From contig NC_063075.1 in assembly GCF_022605165.1 (NCBI RefSeq), positions 992,001-1,056,000 on the forward strand: a stretch of 64,000 nucleotides of DNA. The letters are read 5' to 3'. The position numbers and the translations under genes were made by a program. The stretch's first letter is position 1. Each line of letters opens with the position of its first letter. This stretch comes from Purpureocillium takamizusanense. Its lineage: Eukaryota; Ascomycota; Sordariomycetes; Hypocreales; Ophiocordycipitaceae. Of the stretch, positions 22,101-33,267 are shown in pieces. The notes below the pieces were generated by a model. The model had not been told where the DNA came from and ran no database searches. It worked only from the letters and a program-made list of their open reading frames with translations.

Positions 22101-24616
22101 CGTTCAGTGTGTGTGCATTCCAAGCTAGTTCTTCTTGGCGTACAGCGCTGAGAAACAATGTTTGCCGTTGATGGTTGGTCTTGGTCTGAATATGGTCCCC
22201 TGACTGAGTGGACGTCTGAATAGTACGCTGGCAACATGCGGAAACTTGCGAGTATCCAGTCAGTCGATACGATATCAGTGCAAACTATGTATCAATAAGC
22301 GATGCTGGTTTTGTCATCGACATAATTGGCACTCTGAGATAGTTAAGCGTCTCGCCTCTTTCCCGCCTGCCATAGCCGGTACTGCAAGTCGTCCGGTGTG
22401 CTACCCTGTGCCATGTATTCTTACTCGAGCCTACCTAAGCACCGACCTATCCCAAGGCCTCTCTGCACATTGACTTCCATTGTCCTTGTAAGGCATCAGC
22501 ATCTTATTCAAGGAGTCGCGGACGCCGGTCCTGGCTCTGACGGCGGCGACTAGTGCTTCCCGGCGTTGGGTTGTGGTCGCCTTGCGCGATCAAGCACATC
22601 ATGTGCTACCCAAAAGTGCTGTTATATGCCTATAATGTTCGTGGCCGGTACCTCTCACCAACTGCCTCGACAGCAGTGCTGAGCCACATGGACATGGGTC
22701 GGATTCATCGATGTGCATCGAGGCGAGCTTTCCTTCCTAGGGCGTAACAGGTTTCGTGTCTCATGCAACCCTGTGTTGGTCACCATCATCGACGGCCAGC
22801 CCTACAAATGGACGGGCAACTCCTCCTCACCCGCCGAGCTCGAAATCAGCAGGTTTCATACGTTCACTTCCTCTTGGCGCGTTTTCTGAACGAGCCTCGA
22901 GCATCAAACAAAGCGCAAGCGTCACGAGGAGTCAGAACACAGCCCGCGCCATGTTTTTCGCCGCCTTTCTCATGATATTGAAGCATGATGCCGCCAGACG
23001 GCCGCCTCAACTGGCATGCGATCCAATACCCGCTCGAGAGCAGCAGCACGACGGCTGTATCCAGCGAAGCGAAGACGCGTCAGCCCACGCACAGCCCAGC
23101 GGTATTCTGAGATCATAGGTCCCCCCGCCTTGCCGCCCAGCTTCCAGACGGGCATAATTACAGGAGATGGGGGGACTGAACCTGGGGGGGCCTCCGCACG
23201 ACGACTTTCTCAACATCTCACAGGCGAGCGTGGTCCCTTGGCGTGACGCACACACATACAGGCGGCCAGCAAGGAAAGATTTCCGTCGCTTTTAGACGCA
23301 TCGGGGAGAGACGGAGGGAGAAATCCACTTCTCAGGACAGCTTGGGTCCAGCTCAGGGGGCGGTATCGGTGATGTGTGATGAGATGCAGGATGCATGTCC
23401 AAGACGACAGGGGGGGGGAGGGCCGGTTTGACGTGCAGTACCCACGCGACGACCAACACCAACAAGCCAGAGAGGGACGGAACCAGCCGATTTGCGTGTG
23501 TCGACGCCAGTCTAAACCTTCTGCCCTACAGCATTGTTCCCCTCCCCGGTAAGGCGTCATTGATACAGTACCCGTCGCGCCTCATCAAGGTCCCCCCCGT
23601 TGCCGAGTGGGAGTTGGGTCGCGCGAGGCGGACGGACTGACCGACATATTAGGCAATGTGTGGATGCTTACATCATGCTTTCATGAGCCAGTGCCCCTAT
23701 TCTTGATTTCCTTTCCAGAAAATATCAATTCGAATTCTGTTGTGACCCTCGAATTCCATGTACCAAGTATGAAGTATGCTCGCGTGTAATACGGCTGCGC
23801 GGCTCCGTTTTATAGGAAAGTCTGAGCTGTCGCATCAAGTCCCCGACAGAGTCTTCCGCAAAAAACGGTCTGGCATTCAACGTGGTCATCATCAGCTGAA
23901 CTCTTCAAGGAAAAGCTTATGTGCACGGCCTTGCCATCTGCATAGAGGCAATGTCGCCGCGTCAAGGCGCGGGCCATTGAGCTTTGATGCGTCCGATCCC
24001 CACTGCGAAGGCGCAAGGAGGATTCGTGTTGACATGCCGGAGTCCCGTTATCAGCCGCTTGGCGCCGGAATAAACACTTTGTTTGGATTTCGGCACCCGA
24101 ATGCATGAAGTGCCGCGCTTGCTTGCGCGCTTGTGCCTTTTCCGCCTTGACTACTCTCCTCGGCTGCCTACCGCATGGAGCAAAGCTGGGGCGCCAAGCC
24201 GTCTTCATGCCCTCATCGCCTACATCAGACCACGTGGGCGCATTGAGCATGATGGTCCGAAAATCTCTCCCTCGCCGTAAGGTTCATGCCAGTATATGAG
24301 GCCTCTGTCAGTGTGGAGCGATATTATCATCATGATTTCAATGCGCTTTAAATTGGTTCATTGGTCAACGCGCGCAGTAAGAGACAAGACCCGACCCTGG
24401 CACTTATCAGGTGTTGCAAACACTTATAAAAGAAGCGTGAGAGACAGCATCGTCGGAATTCGTTTCTGGGGCACACACTGCGACATCTATCTCTACCAGG
24501 AGTTAGAAACACGATTCGCTCTCTTTTTTTTTTTTCAGTCGCTCGTTACTAGCAGACTCGCCTTGTTCTTATTTTACACTTTGTACTCGCACGACCTTTT
24601 GTTGTTGTCGTTCGCC
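22101..24616. other. Gene-poor stretch with TATA box near its end
   Basis: 2.5 kb without a supported gene. Frames such as 22756-23118 and 23810-24250 overlap on both strands and show no domain. The 3' end contains the promoter of the secreted protein gene, including the TATA box at 24425-24431 and a T-run at 24524-24535. Confidence 0.5.
24425..24431 (+). promoter_or_regulatory. TATA box of the secreted protein gene
   Basis: TATAAAA about 185 bases before the ATG at 24617. A clear TATA box is uncommon among the genes of this window and suggests regulated expression. Confidence 0.5.
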
Positions 24617-25678
24617 ATGTTCAATAACATCGCCATTGTCACGGGCGCCCTCGCGGCGCTCTCCAGTGCCCTCCCCCAGGGCGAGGAGACCTTCAACATC
24701 AAAAATCTCGAGGGTCAACTTCCCGATGTTGGCGACGCGTGCCACCCCATCGGCGAGTACAAGTTCGGGGGCGACAGCTCCGTGCCGCCCTGCATCTCTG
24801 AGCAATGGATTCGCTCGACCTGCGAGAAGGAGGCCGCCGACGCCGACGCTCGCAACAAGTGCCTTTTCGGTGATGGCAGCACCTTCGAGATCGACCAGGA
24901 ATGCTGTCTGAGCTGCAAGGTGGCAAACAACAAGCTCACCCAGGAGCGAGCCGACTTTTTCCGCGAGACACAGATCGCAAGCTATGCTACATTGAAGGCG
25001 AACAAGGCGCCCACAGTGTGGGATGCCTTCCAGGCAAACATGAACTGGACCACTTACGATACTCTGCCCAAGCCCGATCCCAATGCCAAGGTCACCAAGC
25101 TCCCGGACAACTGCCAGGTCCCCAAGAATCAGAACCACGGCCCCCTCACCCGCCGCCCTAGTGCCGAGGCTCCCAAGAACGAGACTATGAAGGTCGTCGA
25201 CCCAGTTCCGCAGTACATTGTTCGTCTGGTCCATTCTGAAACATCGGAGAAGACGGAATCCTTCCACCAGGAGAAGGTGGTCAAGATGGAGATGTTCCAG
25301 AACATTGTTGGCCTCTTCAAGCCCAAGGGCGACGACATTTTCGTGTATGGTTCCTACGCGCTTCCGCCCAAGGTCGCGCCCGGTGCTGTGCCCAAGAACG
25401 CCACGGATGAGGACAAGAAGAGCCTGCGGGTGTGCACCACTTGCAAGGTGAACGCTCGGGTCAGCATCAAGGAGTCGACTTCTGTCATTCGTCATCATGA
25501 GGAGAAGACCACGACCAAGGACATTGTCGTGCTGAAGGGAGTCCAGAAGGAAGCCAAGGGGACGGGCAAGCTCCAGCAGGAGCAGTTGGACAATGTCCGG
25601 AAGATGGTCGCTTCTGACATCTCTCGCAAGGTCAAGGGCAACAAGATCTGCAAGCGCTCCCGCAAGGCCCGCGTTTGA
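24617..25678 (+). CDS. Secreted Cys-containing protein, unknown function
   Basis: A single exon of 353 residues. The N-terminus (NNIAIVTGALAALSSALPQ) is a convincing signal peptide with likely cleavage after Ala-Leu-Pro or just before. The next 100 residues hold eight Cys in the pattern C, C, C, C, CC, C (within DACHPIGEY to CCLSCK) and a conserved-looking block FGDGSTFEIDQECC. The rest is Lys-rich with a later C-T-T-C pair and a basic C-terminus (KGNKICKRSRKARV). I do not recognise a catalytic domain. Secretion plus paired Cys suggests an extracellular or cell-surface protein. The frame is open further upstream (to 24296), but that part has 5' UTR character, and the TATA box at 24425 supports ATG 24617. 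Confidence 0.72.
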   Translation: MFNNIAIVTGALAALSSALPQGEETFNIKNLEGQLPDVGDACHPIGEYKFGGDSSVPPCISEQWIRSTCEKEAADADARNKCLFGDGSTFEIDQECCLSCKVANNKLTQERADFFRETQIASYATLKANKAPTVWDAFQANMNWTTYDTLPKPDPNAKVTKLPDNCQVPKNQNHGPLTRRPSAEAPKNETMKVVDPVPQYIVRLVHSETSEKTESFHQEKVVKMEMFQNIVGLFKPKGDDIFVYGSYALPPKVAPGAVPKNATDEDKKSLRVCTTCKVNARVSIKESTSVIRHHEEKTTTKDIVVLKGVQKEAKGTGKLQQEQLDNVRKMVASDISRKVKGNKICKRSRKARV

Positions 25679-26315
25679 GGATAGACCTCGACACCGAGAT
25701 ATCTACTTGTAGATACTTTGGACACCTTGGAAAAGAAGGCATATTTGTACCAACAGCAGATCCATTAGCCAATCTGATCATCAAGACCGTGGTATGCCGC
25801 ATGATGTTTCGCCGGACGTGCAGTGCAGTGGGCATTCTGTCTTGTTTCCGGCAATACGAAGGTGATGATGCTCCCGCGGTGGCTGTCGCGGCGGCGGGCA
25901 ACATCCCGTCCTCCTCCTCTCGCGCTGCAGCATGGACGGGCCCACCGTGAGCAACTGTAGTGGCCACACCGACAGGCGATTTTCGCCGTCGTCACTTGTT
26001 GGTTTGGGTTGGATGTAAATATACTGGACAGTATACGTAGCCGATTGGATTGGACGCGCCATGTTGCCGTATGGGGAAGGCTCAGCTCAGGGTCCAAGCG
26101 CCTGTGTCACAACCAACTCCTGATAAGTCCCGAGTCGTTACAGTTCCCTACTACTAACAGATAGGTACCTTAGGTAAGGCATCTGGGTACTTAGGTACGT
26201 GAATAGGTATTCGGTGTGCACCTGACCGCGCTCTACGTTGGATCACTGCACGACACCATCTCATCAACGCGCTCAGATTGCAATTCGAGCCTGTTCGTCA
26301 ACACCAAGCAACATC
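25679..26315. other. Intergenic region with GGTA-repeat promoter motif
   Basis: Holds the 3' end of the secreted protein gene and the promoter of the copper ATPase. The part at 26161-26210 contains five GGTA words, several within TAGGTA. No gene is supported. Confidence 0.5.
26161..26210 (+). promoter_or_regulatory. Clustered TAGGTA-like motifs upstream of the copper ATPase
   Basis: Within 50 bases the words TAGGTACC, TAGGTAAG, GGGTAC, TAGGTACG and TAGGTAT occur, about 105-155 bases before the ATG. The clustering is clear; a link to copper control is only a guess. Confidence 0.35.
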
Positions 26316-29300
26316 ATGGCATGCTCGTGCTGCGGCACTGCCGAGCGGCCCTCTTCACCCTCGCCTTCGCCCTCGCTACCGCAATCGCAGGACGACACTT
26401 CGACGCCTGGGGCCGTGGTCGACGAGGCAGCACCAGCGTCCAACAGTCGTGACGCACAAGGACACGGGGATTCGCGAGACTCCCGCTGCGGCCCCAGCGA
26501 TGTGCCCATGGCTGTCCAGGACGCCGTTCACTCCTACCAGCACGGCTGCTGCGAAGACCGTCCCGCCCAGCTTGCTCCTGAGCCGGCCAGCGAACCACCT
26601 TGCGCTGCTGGCTGCTGTGGCGGTACTGAGGCCGTCGTCCTCCCCCCCACCGCGAGAGCCAGAGCGAGCACCGCCGCTTCGGGAGGCTGCCACGGCAATG
26701 CGTCTGTCGATGTTTCCGCCATTGCGCCCGCCCACCAGGCCTACAGCTCTAAGTGCTGTGACGGAGACATGACTACTTCAGCCCCGACGGCACACGCCGC
26801 CGACTGCTGCTGCGCTGACAAGCCCATGAATGTCGCAAACAACGGGCAGACTTGCTCGGATGGTGACTGCTGCGTTGCCAATACTGCCGTGGAGAGCGCC
26901 AATACCGACTGCTGCGATGATGACCCCCTCGACAACAGGGCCGACAATGAGCAGCCCTGTGCTCGTGTTTGCTGCGGGGTAAACACAGTTGTCTCTGGCA
27001 AAATTACAGACACCGCCGACACTTGTTGCGATGGAGATAAGACTGCCAAAGGCGGTGCCGCCACGGACGGTGCCAAGCAGACTTGCGGCGATGGCTGCTG
27101 CGACGAGTCATCCGCTGGCAAGCAAAAGACGAACCCTTCGACGAGTCTAGCGGATGCCTCCACCGACGACCAGCAAGCCTGCACCGAAGGCTGCTGCAAC
27201 TCACAGCCTGACGACACCAGATCGCGTGACGTGACCGACTGCTGCCGTGACAAGCCGTCTCCTTGCTGTGACGAGTCCTGCCTCGACCGCCTGGCTCTCC
27301 GTGAATGCGACAGCAAGGCCTGTGATGGTGAGCCATTGAGGCCTTGATCCGTTCTTCGTCACATACTAACTCTTTCTTCCAGCCTCATCATGCGACACGT
27401 CTTCTTCCTCTGTTCCCAAGAACAGGGCCTGTGGCCGCCACCGACGCTCCACACGCGAGCGATACGGAGCCACCCTTGAGGCCCTCGGTTGCATTTGCCG
27501 CGCCCTCATCGCTCTCGGACAAGAGTCGTGTTGTGATACGAAGAAGAGGTCATCCCTGAGCAGGAACAAGTGTACCAAGCGCCAGTCCGGGCTGACGTCT
27601 TCGCGCTCGTCGCTCGATCTCTGCTGTGCGAGCGGGGCATCCATCAAGACGCCGCGCGCGACAATTCGAGCCCGCCGCCAAAAGGCGCCGTGCTGTGGCG
27701 AGGAGGCGTGCAAATCATCCTCCATGAAACCCTCTTGCGAGACACGCAAGCCCACGGCGGGCGTAGGCTGTGCCGCTTCCTGCTGTAGCCCAACGCGGCT
27801 CACCCCTTCCGAGTCAAAGGCTATGCCAAAGGACGACTGCGGCGGCGACACCTGCTGCTCCTCGGGCGAGAAGCCCTCTGTCGGGAAGATTCAGGCCGCA
27901 GTAGTTGACCCAGAGAACCAGGTTGCTGGCGTGGAGCATGTTGTGCTGTGCGTGTCGGGCATGACCTGCACCGGTTGCGAGACCAAGCTCAACCGCACCC
28001 TCGCGACTGTCGCCGGCGTCCGCAGCCTCAAAACAAGTCTCGTTCTGTCACGCGCCGAGTTTGACGTTGACCTGACCCTGACTAGTGTGGAGAGCGTCAT
28101 AAAGCACCTGGAGAGGACGACCGAGTTCACCTGCGAACGAGTTTCGAACCAGGGCGCAACCCTTGACCTCATCGTCGACGGCAATGCGGACTCTCTCGTC
28201 GACCAGACGTGGCCGTCCGGAGTCATCGACGTGACCGCTACCTCCAAGGGCACCGTTCGTGTCGTCTTCGACCCCAAGCTCCTCGGCGCTCGCGACCTCA
28301 TGGACAGGGACTGGGGAGCACCAGTCAAGCTTGCCCCCATACGTGGCGACCCAGGGCTCGAGGCCGGCAGCAAGCACGTCCGTCACGTTGGATACATGAC
28401 TCTCCTCTCCGCTGTACTGACCGTTCCCGTCTTGGTCCTGGCCTGGGCCCCGCTACCGGATCGAGAGCTCGCATACAGTTCCGCGTCGCTCGCGCTCGCC
28501 ACCATTGTCCAGGTAGTCATCGCCGGGCCTTTCTATCCCAAGGCGCTCAAAGCTCTCGTCTTCTCCAGAGTCATTGAGATGGACTTGCTCATCGTCCTCA
28601 GCACTAGCGCGGCCTACATTTTCTCTGTCGTCTCCTTTGGCTACCTGGTCGCTGCCCGGCCGCTGTCAACAGGCCAGTTTTTCGCGACGAGCACGCTTCT
28701 GGTCACCCTCATCATGGTCGGCCGATACATGGCAGCTCTAGCAAGACAAAAGGCCGTCGAATCCATCTCCATTCGCTCACTCCAGACCGCGACCGCATTG
28801 CTCGTCGATGACCTCGGCGGCGGCGAGCGACAGATTGACGCTCGCCTACTGCAGTATGGTGACATATTCAAGGTCCTCGCAGACTCCAGAATCCCCACAG
28901 ACGGAACAGTGATATCGGGTTCCTCAGAGGTCGATGAATCCATGCTTACCGGCGAGTCAATGCCAGTCGAGAAACACGCCAAGTCGTCCGTCATTGCCGG
29001 AACCATCAACGGGTCTGGCACCCTCGTCATCCGGCTTGCTCGCCTCCCGGGCGACAATACCATCACAACCATTGCCACCATGGTTGACGAAGCGAAGCTA
29101 TCTAAGCCCAAGCTTCAGGAACTCGCAGATCTAGTGGCGTCCTACTTCGTGCCAGTCGTTGTCGGGCTGACCATCCTTACGTTTGTGATATGGGTCGCCG
29201 TTGGCAAGACCGTCCGCGGGAAGTCCGGGTCCGAGGCGACGGTAGACGCCATAACATATGCCATCACGGTCCTCATTGTTTCTTGCCCCTGCGCGATTGG

Positions 29301-30342
29301 CCTGGCAGTGCCAATGGTCATCGTCATCGCGAGCGGTGTCGCTGCGGAACGTGGCGTCATCTTCAAGTCTGCGAGCGCCATTGAAGTGGCACACCGCACC
29401 TCCCACGTGGTTTTTGACAAAACTGGTACTTTGACAGAAGGGAAAATGAAGGTTGTCTCCGAGAATTTGTTGACGCAGGAGAGTGCGTGCCAATCGCTAC
29501 TCCTGGGGCTCATCAGCGGCAGCAGGCACCCCGTATCGGTGGCAGTCGCAGACTACCTCAAGAGCAAGAACATTGAGTCAGCCATTGTGCCAGATGCCAA
29601 GAGCCTGACCGGCAAGGGCGTGGAGGCGCACGCGGCTGGGCGGATTCTGCGCGCGGGCAACGCCCGGTGGCTCGATCTGTCATGTGTATCCCCCGTCCAA
29701 TCCGCCCTGGCGAGCAACCTGACCGTGTTTTGCTTTACGATCGACGGCACGCTCGCTGCCGTTTACGGACTCGAAAACTCGCTACGGAACGACGCAAAGG
29801 CTGTCGTGTCGGATCTGCAGGCACGGGGTATTTCGGTTCACATTGTCTCGGGCGATGATGACGGGGCCGTTCAGGCAGTTGCCAGCAAGCTTGACGTCCC
29901 AAGTAGCAACGCGCACGCCCGCAAGTCTCCTGCCGACAAACAAGCGTATATCAACAAGCTCTTCATGTCCCCCAGCAAGGGACGAGAGCCAGTTGTCATA
30001 TTTTGTGGCGACGGGACCAACGACGCCGTCGCGCTGGCACAGGCCACCATCGGCGTGCATATGAACGAGGGCAGCGACATGGCCAAGTCGGCCGCCGACG
30101 TGGTTCTCATGCGCCCAGATCTCTCAGGCATCGCGGTCATCCTGGACATCAGCAGGCGGTCGGTCAACCGCATCGGGTTTAACTTTGCGTGGAGCTTCGT
30201 CTACAATACGGTAGCCGTGCTGCTCGCGTCTGGGGCTCTTGTCAAGGCCAGAATTCCGCCCCAATTCGCGGGGCTCGGAGAGCTGGTGAGTGTGTTGCCT
30301 GTGATCCTCGCGGCGGTGCTGCTGCGCTGGCCGAGGCGCTGA
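26316..30342 (+). CDS. crpA: Copper-transporting P1B-type ATPase, CrpA-like, Cys-rich N-terminus
   Basis: Two exons, 26316-27327 and 27383-30342, encode 1323 residues; the 55-nt intron (GTGAGC, CATACTAAC, TTCCAG) splits an Ala codon. Residues 1-520 are studded with about 18 Cys-Cys pairs in motifs such as CCDGD, CCADK and CCDES, and contain the block HRRSTRERYGATLEALGCI found in fungal copper-resistance ATPases. One heavy-metal domain follows (GMTCTGC at about 530). The catalytic part has TGE at 860, the copper motif SCPC at 971-974, the phosphorylation site DKTGT at 1016 and GDGTND at 1213. It should pump Cu(I) out of the cytosol, at the plasma membrane, for copper tolerance. The N-terminus probably binds metal like a metallothionein. 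The symbol is by similarity to Aspergillus CrpA. Confidence 0.92.
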
Positions 30343-30621
30343 TCGCGTGGTCATGAGCGCAGGCTACTTGTTGCCGGGTCAAACCTAGGCACGAGAGCGG
30401 CTGCTCACAAGATACGCGGTGATGCAACAGTTACTTTCTTCGTCTGGTCACGATGGTGACCGACGAGGCCCTGGGCCATGTGCGCTTTCAGTGCTGCCAC
30501 AGTCCAGCTCAAGCCCTTTTCATATACGCCTTTCCATGGGCCATTATCAGGGAACTCCCTAGGATGCTCCCCCAACAAGCAACCTCCATTCAGTGGGTAA
30601 AAGATGACATGTACCTGCCTG

Positions 30622-31941
30622 CTATGCCTGTGACGTGAACCTGTGCTTATCCAATGCGGCGAGTACATCCTCTCTACTGAAATGCTCCTTGAGGCATCGC
30701 AGAATCACATCCTGCTCTGACTGGGGCGCCATGTCGTCGGACCGCGGTGGGTTTCTGTCGAGGTTGGTCGGGAAGGGGTACCCTTCGGCGAGAGCGGCGA
30801 CAACTGCTAAGACTTCATCGCTCATACCCTGCTCGGCGTGCAGCCGCCGCAGTTCATCCCAGCAACTCTCGACCAGTGGCCGCGTATCGATGGTCTCCAT
30901 AGGCTTACCAAAGGCGCTGCTAATTTGCAGCAAGTTGGCCATGCGCTCCACGTCGTGCGAGTTATTCTCACCCGCGGCGTGGAACAGAGCCGGGTTGAAG
31001 AAGAGGCCGTCGCCCTTGCGCAGCGCCAGCGCCACGTAGCTACCAAGAAAGTAGGCGTCGAACTCGGGCCGGCGGAAGGCGAGGTAGCCCTCGGCGAAGG
31101 CCTGGCTGAAGGGCAAGAGGCGCGTGGGGCCGCTCTCGGGGGGCGCGTCGGCGTGGGCGACGGCGCCCTGCAGGGTGAGGAACTGGGTGGCGGTGTGGGC
31201 GGCGCGGGGGAAGCGCGCGCACTGCGCCGCAGACATGAAGCCCAGGTGGTAGTCTCGGTGGCAGACTTGGGCGCGGGAGCCGGGCCGGACGTTGTTGACC
31301 TGCGCGGTGAGGCGGTAGCCCGGGCCGAGCCAGGAGGCGGCGATGAGGGCGAGCCAGGGGTTGGCGTAGTAGCGCACGAAGGAGGACGCGTCGGCGAGGG
31401 CGTGCTTGCCCAAGGAGTTCCAGATGCGGTCGTTGTGGCCCGCGCCGGCAAAGTGATCTCCTCCTCCTGCTCCTCCTCCTACTCCCTCTCCTCCCTCTCC
31501 TTCTCTCCCGTCTCCACCATCCCCGCCGCCCCGGTCCCCATCAGCGGAAGAGCGCTGCCGCCTCCTCTCGCGGGCGATGATGTCGCGAAACACGGCGCTG
31601 GCGGCGTCGACGAGCCTCCCGTCGGGCACGAGGGCGCGCACGACGAAGACGCCCGGGCCCCGGAGCAGCACGCGGTACCACTCGTCCTGCAGGGCGGCGC
31701 GCAGGGCGGGCGTGGCGGCGGGGTAGGCGGGGAGGGCGTAGACGGGGACGTTGAGCTCGATGGAGGCGGCGAGGGGGTACTGCGCCGCGGTGGCGGTCTG
31801 GGCGCAGAGGGACTTGAGGGCGTCGAGGGAAGGCGGCTCATCGGACGCGGAGTAGAGGCGTCGCGGCGGCGGGTCGGGGACGGGGACGGGGACGGGGGCG
31901 CCGGAGGCGGCTGGGGTGTGGGTTGTTTCGATGCCTGCCAT
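30622..31941 (-). CDS. Phytanoyl-CoA dioxygenase (PhyH) family protein
   Basis: A single exon of 439 residues. The iron-binding part has the H-x-D triad start in VCHRDYHLGFM and the distal His in NPALFHAAGENNSHDVERM, with Arg just after, as in Fe(II)/2-oxoglutarate dioxygenases of the PhyH family; VNNVRPGSRAQ precedes the first His. Such enzymes hydroxylate lipids or small metabolites, so a role in secondary or lipid metabolism is possible but not shown. A stretch of about 45 residues made mainly of Gly, Glu and Asp (around residues 130-175) interrupts the fold and is encoded by a purine repeat. The N-terminus is Pro/Val low complexity. ATG 31941 is followed by a normal frame; the gene converges with the copper ATPase. 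Confidence 0.85.
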   Translation of the reverse strand: MAGIETTHTPAASGAPVPVPVPDPPPRRLYSASDEPPSLDALKSLCAQTATAAQYPLAASIELNVPVYALPAYPAATPALRAALQDEWYRVLLRGPGVFVVRALVPDGRLVDAASAVFRDIIARERRRQRSSADGDRGGGDGGDGREGEGGEGVGGGAGGGDHFAGAGHNDRIWNSLGKHALADASSFVRYYANPWLALIAASWLGPGYRLTAQVNNVRPGSRAQVCHRDYHLGFMSAAQCARFPRAAHTATQFLTLQGAVAHADAPPESGPTRLLPFSQAFAEGYLAFRRPEFDAYFLGSYVALALRKGDGLFFNPALFHAAGENNSHDVERMANLLQISSAFGKPMETIDTRPLVESCWDELRRLHAEQGMSDEVLAVVAALAEGYPFPTNLDRNPPRSDDMAPQSEQDVILRCLKEHFSREDVLAALDKHRFTSQA

Positions 31942-33267
31942 TGTGTGACTCTGACTGACTGACTGACTGACTGGTTGTAAGACGCGGGTTGGTTGGCTTT
32001 GGGTTGAACTCTTTTTTGACTCTTGAGGAAGTGCGGGGGTGGTGAGTGAGTGGATGGGTGAGTGAGTGCGCCTGACTGAAATGTGATGATGGTCAATTGT
32101 TGTGTAGTGCTGCTGATGAGCGAGTCTGGAGGTTTTAGGTGCGGGGGAAGATTTAAGATCTCGCCACGATATGCAAGCAGCTCTGAGGCAACTGTCGGGG
32201 GAAGCAGCAGCACGTAGATAAGTTTGTTTCTTAGGAAAGGAAGTTTTGACTGGGTTGCTGCTGATATATGGTGTTTAGGCTAGGTTGACGGACGAGTTGT
32301 TTCGAGGTGCGGGGAGGCGAGGGCAAAAGGGGCCATCGTGATGAGTTGAGCCTGGCTCGGTGCGTGGCATTGATGAACCCAACTCTCCGCGGTTTATTAC
32401 TCTGTGGGGTATCTCCGCCATGTTCATCATCCCACGTCAGTCTAAGAGGGCGCCAAGCCCGCCCGAGTCCGCGTGCCCATTGCCTACTTCGTACTACGTA
32501 CGTATTTAGCACGCAGATGATTCGACGTGGGTGAGGATGACATTGTTGACCAACGAAAGTTGCGGGGGAGGGCCCATCCATTCGCTCCCCAGCCAGCCCG
32601 TTTGCGCCATGTTGGCGGGCGCGTCAACCAGCGGCAAAGAAACGTCGCCGAAATATGCCCAGTTCGGAGAGTTTATGATTGCATCGTACAACCAACTCCC
32701 CCGCCGGCGCGCCGCGAGATAATTCCCCCATCGGTTAGGTACCAGTAGCAAACAACCGAGGGGCTGTCAGTATGGGCCGTAACAATAAATAGATAACTAC
32801 GACTCCCCCACCCCCCATTCAACCCGCCGGTTGTCAGATACGTACGTTTTGCAACAACACCCTTCGCTTCAAGTCAGGCCATGCATGTAGGTGGTGTCGG
32901 ACGGCGTTTGTTCGTTCCCCAACATGTCGTCTGGTGTTGCATGCACCAGCGATGACGACGATACTTCTGGGCATGCGTCAAGGGCGGTTCCAGAGGGCTT
33001 TGTGGTCCCAGATAACAACAACATGATGGCAAAAGCGTATTAGTTGCTGCAGCTGCACCTCCCTAGTACGCGTGAATGTGTGAAATGAATAGCAAAGCGC
33101 CGAAACCCCCCCCCCCTTACCCGTGCTGTCTGTTCCCATCCCACGAATCCCATGCTGAGCGCATTCCACAGCCGCACGGCTCCCAAATGCCATATAATCG
33201 TCCGTTCCAAAAATAAAAAAAATAAAGAAAGAGATATAGTCCCAAGTGAAAGTGACTGCTGCCTGCC
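31942..33267. other. Intergenic region with CTGA repeat
   Basis: The promoter of the PhyH gene plus the 3' region of the acidic protein gene. It contains a CTGA repeat just upstream of the PhyH start and C-runs at 32803-32813 and 33105-33116. No gene is supported; frames at 32231-32751 look accidental. Confidence 0.5.
31951..31972. repeat. CTGA tetranucleotide repeat
   Basis: Five tandem CTGA units ten bases upstream of the PhyH start codon, inside the probable 5' UTR. Confidence 0.9.

Noticed and set aside
27724..30342. Copper ATPase starting at ATG 27724 as a separate gene from the Cys-rich frame upstream
   Set aside because: The frame is open upstream to an intron acceptor at 27382, the phases fit, and the conserved HRRS...LEALGC block lies in the joined part.
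9553..30342. A metal-homeostasis gene cluster (Fet4, CAX, CrpA)
   Set aside because: The three genes are separated by many unrelated genes and long spacers on different strands; co-location is probably chance.
30838..31962. 374-codon plus-strand open frame opposite the PhyH gene
   Set aside because: Composition is Gly/Val/Glu low complexity and the minus strand carries a complete dioxygenase with its iron ligands.
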